This document shows positions 34,901 to 42,130 of a stretch of 53,097 nucleotides of DNA, in pieces. This stretch comes from Flavobacteriales bacterium UBA6165 (GTDB lineage: Bacteria; Bacteroidota; Bacteroidia; Flavobacteriales_D; Crocinitomicaceae). The DNA lies in NCBI GenBank assembly GCA_002422285.1, contig DIUF01000058.1, positions 1 to 53,097 on the forward strand, in the 5' to 3' direction. The notes under the pieces were generated by a model that saw only the letters and a program-made list of their open reading frames with translations, was not told the DNA's origin and made no database searches. Made by a program: the position numbers and the translations under genes. Every line of letters begins with the position of its first letter. Positions within the stretch are counted from its first letter, which is position 1.

Positions 34901-36562
34901 TTATTTTCCGCTTAGAATTTTTTTGTACCCTACCGGGTTTTGAACAATTGCAATCGCCTCGACCAAAGCTTTGTCATTTTTAAAGCTATTGATGACACGT
35001 CCTTTTTGATAGTAATAGCGCGACACAATTTCATCTTCAATGAGCTCCACAATTTCTGAGCGGTACTTGTCTAAATCACGTTCAAGTGAAGCTTTTACAA
35101 TTTTTAAAAGTTGCATATATTCTGGACTGTTTTGTGTCAGAAGTTGTTCTTTCTCACCAGACTCAAGAAGTTTTGTAAGTATTTCTTCGCTCTCGGTGGT
35201 GTAGCTGATATTCTTACTTTCTACAAATTTCTTGAATTCACTATAAATATCATCACTAAGTTTGAATTTTTCAGCCGCACTAATGGTCGAATTTTGGTGC
35301 GCAAATTTTGTTGCAAAATCAAAAATTATATTCTCCAAAAGCAGCGTAATAGTCAAGCGGCTGTAACCGGGCTCTTCAATTTCAATGTCAGGATCCACAC
35401 CACGAGCATCTCGAACTTTGCGCCCATTCTTGGTTTTGAAATAAGTTATCTGTGTTTCATCAATGGCTTGTGCGGATTCACCATCTTTTCTATTCGAATA
35501 ATCCAATCGCTGTACACATCTACCTGAAGGCGTATAATATCTGGCAATTGTTAGTTTGAGTTGAGAACCATATTTTAGAGGCATAACTCTTTGCACGAGT
35601 CCTTTACCAAATGTGTTTGAACCGATGATAACGGCTCTATCTAAATCTTGCAAAGCACCAGCAACAATTTCACTTGCGGAGGCCGACATACCATCAACCA
35701 AAACAGCAACGGGTATATTTATATCTGTTGGTGCATTTTCTGTAAGATAAACACGGTTTTCTTCTTCAATTCTCCCCTTAGTTCTAACAACCTCAATTCC
35801 TTTCGGAACAAACATGTTGACTATTTTAACGGCTTCTGTAAGTACACCCCCACCATTACCTCTTAAATCAAAAACCAACGATGTCATGCCTTGTTTTACT
35901 AAATCATCATAAGCAGTTTTAACGGAAATAAATGCTTTTTGAGAAAATGAGGTCAGTTTGATATAGCCTACACCATTTCCTATTATTGTGGAGTGCGGAA
36001 CATCAGGAATAACCACCTCATCGCGGGTGATATCAAAAATCATTTTCCCAACAAATGGTCGCTCAATCTCAACTTTGATTTTTGTGCCTTTCGGTCCTCT
36101 TAAAAAGTCACTTACTTCATCAGATTTTTTTCCTTGCATAGATTTACCATCTATTGAAAGTATGCGGTCACCTGCTTTTATCCCTGCCTTATGTGCTGGA
36201 TTTTCTTCGAAGATGTCTGAAAAAAACACAAGGTTGTTGAATGAGCGTACACCAGCACCTACACCGCCATATTGCCCAGTGGACATGAGTCGGTAATCCT
36301 CAATATTTGATTCGTTAATAAGAACAGTGTAGGGATCCAATTCCATCAACATGGCATCTATGGCCACTTTCATTAATTTACCCGGAATAGGTTTGTCAAC
36401 GAAATATTTGTCCAGTTCCCTTGTGATAAGCTCAATAAGTTCAAGATTTTTGATTATTTCAAAGCCATCACTTTGGGCACGTGTCGGAATTGTAAATAGA
36501 AGCGTAATTGAAAATAAGATTGTTAGCGCTAGCTTATTGATTCTTAATCTGCTCAATGTCAT
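34901..36562 (-). CDS. S41 family C-terminal processing peptidase
   Basis: A 553-residue exported serine protease of the CtpA/Prc type. A signal peptide (about 1-30, ending TRAQ) precedes a PDZ domain (about 95-170, with AGIKAGDRILSIDGK) and the S41 core: LVFDLRGNGGG, GMSASASEIV with probable catalytic Ser295, and NTFGKGLVQ with Lys320, 25 residues apart as in Prc. A C-terminal helical region of about 150 residues follows. Its start overlaps the end of rnpA by 29 bp, an unusually long overlap. Confidence 0.93.
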   Translation of the reverse strand: MTLSRLRINKLALTILFSITLLFTIPTRAQSDGFEIIKNLELIELITRELDKYFVDKPIPGKLMKVAIDAMLMELDPYTVLINESNIEDYRLMSTGQYGGVGAGVRSFNNLVFFSDIFEENPAHKAGIKAGDRILSIDGKSMQGKKSDEVSDFLRGPKGTKIKVEIERPFVGKMIFDITRDEVVIPDVPHSTIIGNGVGYIKLTSFSQKAFISVKTAYDDLVKQGMTSLVFDLRGNGGGVLTEAVKIVNMFVPKGIEVVRTKGRIEEENRVYLTENAPTDINIPVAVLVDGMSASASEIVAGALQDLDRAVIIGSNTFGKGLVQRVMPLKYGSQLKLTIARYYTPSGRCVQRLDYSNRKDGESAQAIDETQITYFKTKNGRKVRDARGVDPDIEIEEPGYSRLTITLLLENIIFDFATKFAHQNSTISAAEKFKLSDDIYSEFKKFVESKNISYTTESEEILTKLLESGEKEQLLTQNSPEYMQLLKIVKASLERDLDKYRSEIVELIEDEIVSRYYYQKGRVINSFKNDKALVEAIAIVQNPVGYKKILSGK

Positions 36563-36926
36563 AAATTAATTTTTTAAAAAGTTTGGTGATGTCTTTACGA
36601 GCTGACATCAATGAAATGTTTTCGTCTCCGGCGTAAACCAAAAATAGAGCCAATGATAATCTCTTTTTGATGAGTATATCTTCAAGAGTACATTTCTCTA
36701 GCCTTAGTGCCTCGCGAATATAACGACGTAATTGATTCCGTGTTGTTGCGTGTTTAAATTTCTTTTTTGGCACTATCAGCACAATTTGAAAAGGACCATC
36801 GATATTTGGTTGTTCTCTATATTTCAAATAAAATGGAAAAGATTTCACATCTCTACCTTGTTGGTATAGCTGCTCAATAATTTTTTTTGAACAAAGTTTA
36901 TAACGCTTTCCAAATTTATTGTTCAT
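36534..36926 (-). CDS. rnpA: Ribonuclease P protein component
   Basis: A 130-residue basic protein that helps the RNA subunit mature tRNA 5' ends. FGKRYKLCSKKIIEQLYQQG and the RNR-type motif KFKHATTRNQLRRYIREALR identify it. The ATG at 36926 is chosen because the longer frame to 36977 starts inside the rpmH terminator. It lies downstream of rpmH, as usual, but dnaA and yidC/yidD are not next to the pair. Confidence 0.93.
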   Translation of the reverse strand: MNNKFGKRYKLCSKKIIEQLYQQGRDVKSFPFYLKYREQPNIDGPFQIVLIVPKKKFKHATTRNQLRRYIREALRLEKCTLEDILIKKRLSLALFLVYAGDENISLMSARKDITKLFKKLIYDIEQIKNQ

Positions 36927-36963
36927 CAAAATCGAATCATAATGTTTTGAGTCATATACAAAC

Positions 36964-36992
36964 AAAAAAAGGTTCAATCAAAAGATTAAACC
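36964..36992 (-). terminator. Terminator between rpmH and rnpA
   Basis: On the minus strand GGTTTAATC, loop TTTT, GATTGAACC (9 bp with one wobble pair), then seven T and TTTG. It would cut most rpmH transcripts before rnpA. Confidence 0.85.
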
Positions 36993-37036
36993 TAAAGTAT
37001 TTTGTAAGAAGAATTAGCTCTATTGATTCAATAGAA

Positions 37037-37195
37037 TTATCTCTTGTGAGTTCCTTCAGAAGACACAGTCAATTTTTTTCTTCCTTTTCTTCTTCGAGAA
37101 GCCAGAACTTTACGACCATTTTTGGTAGCCATTCTACTTCTAAAACCGTGCTTGTTTTTTCTTTTTCTAACTGATGGTTGAAACGTTCTTTTCAT
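37037..37195 (-). CDS. rpmH: 50S ribosomal protein L34
   Basis: A 52-residue, very basic protein, found by reading the minus strand directly. It starts MKRTFQPSVRKRKNKHGFRS and contains RMATKNGRKVLASRRRKGRK, the invariant L34 pattern; the tail SSEGTHKR is typical of this phylum. ATG at 37195, TAA at 37039-37037. A promoter box lies 43 nt upstream and a terminator follows 45 nt downstream, so it is largely a single-gene unit in front of rnpA. Confidence 0.97.
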   Translation of the reverse strand: MKRTFQPSVRKRKNKHGFRSRMATKNGRKVLASRRRKGRKKLTVSSEGTHKR

Positions 37196-37238
37196 TTTTT
37201 CAAATCTTAAACTTAGCTGTGCGCTAAAAATTGGACTG

Positions 37239-37246
37239 CAAAGATA
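37239..37246 (-). promoter_or_regulatory. -7 box for rpmH
   Basis: TATCTTTG on the minus strand. A TTTG lies 23 nt further upstream (37270-37273), a long spacer. Confidence 0.6.
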
Positions 37247-37313
37247 GACTTTTTTTTAATTACAGGAATCAAACTAAAAAAAAACAGATAAATTTTACGA
37301 AGTACCTCATGAA

Positions 37314-37345
37314 TTTGTTTTGTTTGATTTTTTACCATAGGTTTG
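37314..37345 (+). promoter_or_regulatory. Promoter of the PKD-domain secreted protein gene
   Basis: TTTG (37314-37317), a 20-nt spacer, TAGGTTTG (37338-37345). A good match to the Bacteroidota consensus, 28 nt before the ATG. Confidence 0.7.
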
Positions 37346-37373
37346 TAGTCGATTTTTCAAAAATAATTGTCTT

Positions 37374-39581
37374 ATGAGAACCACTTTTCCGAAATTAATA
37401 TTTGCCTGTTTGTGTTTAATAATTTTCCACAGTTCTAACAGTTATGGTCAAATTCAAACAATTTGGTTTGAGGATTTTGATAATGGCTGTACAAGTGGCT
37501 GTTATGCAAGTGCTTATAGTGGGCCAAATGGCTTGTGGGCGGTTTCAGCTTCAGGCACAAATGGACAATATTTTAATGATTGGTTTGTAAGTGGTGCAGA
37601 ATGTGGTATGTTACCCGGACAATGCGGAATTGATTGTGGTGCAACAAATGCATCTTTACATATCAGTGTTAATCTGACAATACCTGGTATAGATTTAATT
37701 GATATTGGTGCAGCTTATCTTTCGGGTGCGGCTCTTTTTGGCTCTAGTTCAGCAACCGATAGGCGAGCAGAGTCTCCTGATATAAATGCTGTGGGTTTTG
37801 AAAATTTACAATTATCATTCAGCTACATTGAAAATGGTCAGGGCTCTATTGACAATGCAGAAGTATGGATCTTTAATGGTACAACTTGGTCGTTATTAGC
37901 TGATATGGGGAAGACCAATTGTTGCGATGGTTCTGGAAATTCTGTTCCTTGTACGGGAGTTGAACAAGGCCTTTGGTCTCAATTTACAATAAATCTACCT
38001 CCAAGCACTTTTAATATCCCAAATCTTAGGATAGGATTTAGGTGGGTTAATAACAATGACGATGTTGGGACGGATCCATCAGTTGCAATTGACAATGTAA
38101 TTATCACTGGTGAAGAAATTGTGAGTTCTGGTGCTCCGCAGGCTAGCTTTACTTTTAGCCCATCAAATGCTTGTGTAGGTGGTCAAATTGTGTTTACAGA
38201 TAATTCAACGAATAGTGCGGGCGCGTCATATTTATGGGATTTTGGACCGAACGCTCTTCCCACTTCTGCTTTTACTTCCGGTCCACATACTGTCGTTTTC
38301 ACAAGCCCAGGAGTTCAGATTGTAACTCTAACGGTTACAAATTCTGATGGTTCTAATTCTGTTTCTCAGAACGTTACAGTAACTTCTGGACCAACCATTA
38401 CTACATCAGGTAATGTTACAATTTGCAATGGCGGGAGCACTACAATTTCAGCTAATGGTGCAAGTGCTTATCAATGGGATAACGGTTTAGGTATGGGGGC
38501 GTCACACAACGTAAGTCCAACTGTTACCACAACTTATAACGTAGTTGGTTTTGATTTGGCTGGATGTGCAGGGACAGCTTCTGTTACTGTTACTGTTGAT
38601 GGAGATGGTCCCGACTTACAAATTTCAGCCGTGGATGCTTTGTGCTTTGGTACAGCTACTGGTCAGGCTACAGTTATTGCTACGGGTGTAGGACCATTTA
38701 CATATATTTGGTCACCGGCTGGTGGCTCGAATTCAACAGCCAATAATCTGTTCCCAGGAAATTACACTGTTGCTGTTTCTGATTCTCAGGGGTGTACATC
38801 AAATGCATCTGTTACTATTGGTTCTCCGACTCAAATTGCTGCAAATGGGTCAGTTACTAACACTGATTGTAATGTTGCCAACGGCGCAATAATTATCAGC
38901 CCAAGCGGAGGGGTAGGACCTTACAGTTTGGCATGGTTACCAGGTGGTTCGGTTTCTCCAATTTTGAATAATTTACCTGCTGGTCCATATCAAGTTACAA
39001 TCACTGACGCTAATAATTGTAGTATTCTTGAAAATTTTGCAGTTGGTCTTAACGACAACTTCATTGTTACAATTGACCCTGCTGTTACAACTATTGAATA
39101 CCAAGAGGCTGTTTTGTTGGATGTTACTGTTGTGCCAGCTATTCCTGGCGCTACTTTCAGCTGGTCGCCAAGTGCTGGATTGAGTTGTACAGAATGTCCA
39201 AATCCAATTGCTTCTCCTATAACTAATACAACGTATACGGTTACGGTTACTGCTCCAAATGGATGTAGCCAAACGGCTCAAGCCACGGTAAATGTTGACC
39301 TGCCATGTAGTCCTGCGTTTATGCCTACTATATTTTCTCCGAATGGTGATGGTTTGAACGACGCACTATGCCTTATGGGTAGTTGTATCGCAACAATGAC
39401 TTATTCAATCTACAACAGATGGGGTGAGTTGGTTTACACATCAAACAGTCAAACAGACTGTTGGGATGGTACTTTTAGAGGTAAGCCTGCTCCAATTGGT
39501 GTGTATGCTTTCAAGATGCGTGCAACACTATCTGATGGATCTGTTCAGGAGGAATCTGGTAATATTACTTTGACAAGATAG
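37374..39581 (+). CDS. Secreted PKD/SprB-repeat protein with gliding-associated C-terminal domain
   Basis: A 735-residue surface protein. A signal peptide (about 1-25) is followed by a cysteine-containing lectin-like region (about 27-250, ending VAIDNVIITGEE), a PKD domain (about 255-338, YLWDFGPNALPTS), an Ig-like strand region, and two SprB-type repeats (about 415-485 and 488-560; GVGPFTYIWSPAGG and GVGPYSLAWLPGG). The last 90 residues (FSPNGDGLNDAL, YNRWGELVY, WDGTFRGKPAPIGVYAF) form the CHU_C/gliding-associated domain, a type IX secretion signal. It may be an adhesin. Two further genes follow closely. Confidence 0.88.
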   Translation: MRTTFPKLIFACLCLIIFHSSNSYGQIQTIWFEDFDNGCTSGCYASAYSGPNGLWAVSASGTNGQYFNDWFVSGAECGMLPGQCGIDCGATNASLHISVNLTIPGIDLIDIGAAYLSGAALFGSSSATDRRAESPDINAVGFENLQLSFSYIENGQGSIDNAEVWIFNGTTWSLLADMGKTNCCDGSGNSVPCTGVEQGLWSQFTINLPPSTFNIPNLRIGFRWVNNNDDVGTDPSVAIDNVIITGEEIVSSGAPQASFTFSPSNACVGGQIVFTDNSTNSAGASYLWDFGPNALPTSAFTSGPHTVVFTSPGVQIVTLTVTNSDGSNSVSQNVTVTSGPTITTSGNVTICNGGSTTISANGASAYQWDNGLGMGASHNVSPTVTTTYNVVGFDLAGCAGTASVTVTVDGDGPDLQISAVDALCFGTATGQATVIATGVGPFTYIWSPAGGSNSTANNLFPGNYTVAVSDSQGCTSNASVTIGSPTQIAANGSVTNTDCNVANGAIIISPSGGVGPYSLAWLPGGSVSPILNNLPAGPYQVTITDANNCSILENFAVGLNDNFIVTIDPAVTTIEYQEAVLLDVTVVPAIPGATFSWSPSAGLSCTECPNPIASPITNTTYTVTVTAPNGCSQTAQATVNVDLPCSPAFMPTIFSPNGDGLNDALCLMGSCIATMTYSIYNRWGELVYTSNSQTDCWDGTFRGKPAPIGVYAFKMRATLSDGSVQEESGNITLTR

Positions 39582-39610
39582 ACAAGATAATCTCTTCAAT
39601 ACACAATTTT

Positions 39611-40384
39611 ATGTCGACATTCGGTTCGAATTTGGATTTAAACAAAAACATTGGCAAAGCACTAAATCAATTAAATCACGGTGAGTTATCACTAACAGAA
39701 TTAGAAGATTTATTAGTCTTAGTCCGAGAGCAATATGAGCGAATTGTTGCGCTTAGATATAAGGCTTTTGAGAGTGAAGTAAAAGGCGATTTTAAGGTTG
39801 GGGAGACTCCTCTTCAAGATACAGTAGTTGTGCCAGCTCAAGAGGAAATCATAGTTCCTGATGCACCACCAGCTATTGAATTTGCGCTCTTTGGGGATTT
39901 TCAAGAACGAAAAACTGATGATGTTCAGGAGGTTATTGTATCAACTCAAGATATCGGCGAAGACGAAGAAGAAGAAGAAGTGAACGAAGAAAAAGTTTTT
40001 ATTAAAACTACTCACATTGAGATTGAAAAAATAGCAGAAGAGTCTTCTAGAAATCAATCGATTTCACAAACTACTTCGGGAACTTCACTTTTAGATAAAT
40101 TATCTACGGGGCCCTCTTCAAATAGACTTGCCGATCAATTGAAAAAATCAAGAATAGAATCTATTGTTTCTGCTCTAACGCTAAATGATAAAATACGTTT
40201 TACGAAGAATCTTTTTGATAACAATTCTGACACCTTTAATGCTGCCATGCAGCTTTTAGATGCTCAAAAATCTATTTCTGAGGCACGAGATTTATTGGAG
40301 CAATATGCATCAAGATATGAGTGGAATAGGGAAGATGCAAATACTTTAGCTTTTGAAGAATTTATAGAGCGCCGCTATGCGTAA
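39611..40384 (+). CDS. Conserved acidic protein of unknown function
   Basis: A 257-residue soluble protein that I cannot name. The N-terminal 55 residues are predicted helical (LNQLNHGELSLTELEDLLVLV); the middle is acidic and low-complexity, with a run EDEEEEEVNEE near residue 120; the last 75 residues form a helical module (LNDKIRFTKNLFDNNSDTF, then RRYA at the end) that I recall in uncharacterised Bacteroidota proteins. No signal peptide or membrane segment, so it is cytoplasmic. It starts 29 nt after the secreted protein and overlaps the M28 peptidase start by 8 bp, so it is tightly coupled to that exported peptidase. Confidence 0.75.
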   Translation: MSTFGSNLDLNKNIGKALNQLNHGELSLTELEDLLVLVREQYERIVALRYKAFESEVKGDFKVGETPLQDTVVVPAQEEIIVPDAPPAIEFALFGDFQERKTDDVQEVIVSTQDIGEDEEEEEVNEEKVFIKTTHIEIEKIAEESSRNQSISQTTSGTSLLDKLSTGPSSNRLADQLKKSRIESIVSALTLNDKIRFTKNLFDNNSDTFNAAMQLLDAQKSISEARDLLEQYASRYEWNREDANTLAFEEFIERRYA

Positions 40385-41624
40385 ATTGCTTCTGTTTTTA
40401 TTCGTTCTACCTTTTTGTGTCTGGGCTCAGCATCCAGACGATGTCAGAATAATCAATCAATTGTGTAGTCAAGAATTTTCAGGAAGAGGTTATGTTAATT
40501 CGGGTGATAGTTTAGCGGCTGAATACATTGCTCTTGAGTTCAAAAAATTAGGATTGAGACCGCAAAAGAGATCGTTTTTTCAAGGCTTTGGTTTCAGAGT
40601 TAACGCCTTTCCAGGAAAATTATCATTCAGCATAAATGGCAATCTACTGATTCCCGGTAAAGATTATGTGGTTAATCCTTCTTCTCCAAGTGCGAAGTTG
40701 GATAGAGAAACAATGGTCTTTTTGGATAAATTTTCCCGTGTAGAGGACGTAGTGGAGGCTTTGCCCCAATTAGATCCAGCCAAACATATTATCGTTTTGG
40801 ATAAATCAAAGTTTATTTCGCGAGACGACCAAATTGTTTTGAGAGCTTCAATTGCTAAGTTGTCAGAAGTAATGCCCGTGATTCTGCTTAATGAAGGTAC
40901 ACCGATTTGGCATGTGAGTCAAAATCAATGGAATTTCCCTGTTTTTGAGGTGGATAAAACGGTTTTTCAAGAGGGTGTAATAAAAGCTGAAATTGAAGCA
41001 AAAATCATCAATCATTCAGCTAGAAATGTGGTGGCTAGAATTAAATCGAAAGGTAAACCACGCCGCAGAATTGTTTTCACAGCGCACTATGATCATTTGG
41101 GGCGAATGGGGCAAAACACTTTCTATCCTGGCGCCAATGATAATGCTAGCGGCGTGACTTTGATGATAGCGATTGCAAGAAAAATTCGTAAGCTTCCGCG
41201 GTCTTCAACGGAATACGTTTTCATTGCTTTTGCCGGTGAAGAAGTGGGTCTTTTGGGGTCTAAATTTTTCGTTCAAAATCCGATGTTTGACTTAAAATCC
41301 ATTCGCTTTTTGGTGAATTTGGATATTTTCGGAGGTGCCCAACACAGCATCACGGCTGTGAATGGTACAATTTATCACGAGGAGTTTGAGTGTTTGGTGA
41401 ACACCAACAAAGAAATGAATGTGACGCCCGAAATAAAATCAAGAGGAGAATCCGCCAACAGCGACCACCATTATTTCCATGCGGCAGGTGTGCGAAGCTT
41501 TTTCTTGTATTCAGGTGGCAACAACAAACATTATCATGTGCCCACCGATGAGGCTCAAGATGTTGATATGATTCTCGTAGACAAATGCGCAGACTTGATG
41601 GTGCGATTTGTAGGGAGGTTGTAG
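40377..41624 (+). CDS. M28 family zinc aminopeptidase, exported
   Basis: A 415-residue exported peptidase with signal peptide (RKLLLFLFVLPFCVWAQ). The M28 metal ligands are visible: AHYDH (His237), GANDNASG (Asp255), AGEEVGLLG (Glu288 catalytic, Glu289 metal), NLDIFGG (Asp316) and HYHVPTD (His387). The N-terminal region has SGRGYVNSGDSLAAEYIALEFKKLGL, usual for the family. A PA-like insert lies between about 80 and 215. It overlaps the preceding unknown gene by 8 bp. Confidence 0.92.
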   Translation: MRKLLLFLFVLPFCVWAQHPDDVRIINQLCSQEFSGRGYVNSGDSLAAEYIALEFKKLGLRPQKRSFFQGFGFRVNAFPGKLSFSINGNLLIPGKDYVVNPSSPSAKLDRETMVFLDKFSRVEDVVEALPQLDPAKHIIVLDKSKFISRDDQIVLRASIAKLSEVMPVILLNEGTPIWHVSQNQWNFPVFEVDKTVFQEGVIKAEIEAKIINHSARNVVARIKSKGKPRRRIVFTAHYDHLGRMGQNTFYPGANDNASGVTLMIAIARKIRKLPRSSTEYVFIAFAGEEVGLLGSKFFVQNPMFDLKSIRFLVNLDIFGGAQHSITAVNGTIYHEEFECLVNTNKEMNVTPEIKSRGESANSDHHYFHAAGVRSFFLYSGGNNKHYHVPTDEAQDVDMILVDKCADLMVRFVGRL

Positions 41625-41683
41625 GGAAGTAGTTTCATTTGTTCTAAAGCCTTGATTAAAATGACAGAATTTTGATTTTCATA

Positions 41684-41716
41684 TTTTGTCGTAAATTAAT
41701 TATTTCATTAAATTTG
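41684..41716 (+). promoter_or_regulatory. Promoter of the small gene at 41721, predicted leaderless
   Basis: TTTTG (41684-41688), a 20-nt spacer, TAAATTTG (41709-41716), then exactly 4 nt to the ATG. Both promoter elements are present, which makes this the clearest leaderless candidate. Confidence 0.65.
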
Positions 41717-41720
41717 TTTT

Positions 41721-41924
41721 ATGCATATCGTTTCAAGAAAATCAGAACTCATTCAATGGATTAATTCGCTCAGCGATGAATCTGTGCTTGATCAGGTCTT
41801 TGCTATCAAATCAGGAAAAACTTTGGTGCGAGATTTTGATAAAGAATGGGACAAAAGCCTGACAATTAATGAGGCTCGTGAAAAATCGCATGATTACATT
41901 AAGTCTTTGCCTTGGAAAAAGTAA
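41721..41924 (+). CDS. Small orphan antitoxin-like protein
   Basis: A 67-residue protein. SELIQWINSLSDESVLDQVFAIK forms an N-terminal amphipathic helix pair, and the tail INEAREKSHDYIKSLPWKK ends in the PWK pattern that I associate with short Bacteroidota antitoxins paired with ParE/RelE toxins. No toxin follows: an overlapping start (LEKVTIF, in the +1 frame) stops after 7 codons. It may therefore be an orphan antitoxin or the survivor of a decayed pair. It has a full promoter. Confidence 0.6.
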   Translation: MHIVSRKSELIQWINSLSDESVLDQVFAIKSGKTLVRDFDKEWDKSLTINEAREKSHDYIKSLPWKK

Positions 41925-41931
41925 CAATCTT

Positions 41932-42072
41932 TTAGTTCGTATAAGCATACAAAACGGTAGCTGTTTTTATGAAAAACGGAATTATTAAATGCCGGTAATT
42001 CAAAGCGTCAATAATCTCTATTTTCGGATTGAAATTATGTTTTTGGTAAAGTTTCCAACAGCCAATTAAATC
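41932..42072 (-). pseudogene. Possible gene remnant without a start codon
   Basis: On the minus strand a 46-codon open stretch ends at TAA (41934-41932) and contains the protein-like segment IEIIDALNYRHLIIPFFIKT. It begins right after an in-frame stop and has no ATG, GTG or TTG at its front. It lies in the 206-bp gap before paaZ. It may be the tail of a lost gene, or chance. Confidence 0.2.
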
Positions 42073-42104
42073 TTAAATTCAGCTTTCTTGTGAAATTGGT
42101 TTTT

Positions 42105-42112
42105 TATCTTTG
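42105..42112 (+). promoter_or_regulatory. -7 box for paaZ
   Basis: TATCTTTG, 18 nt before the paaZ ATG. A TTG at 42088-42090 leaves only a 14-nt spacer. Confidence 0.55.
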
Positions 42113-42130
42113 TGCGATAATCAATAACTC

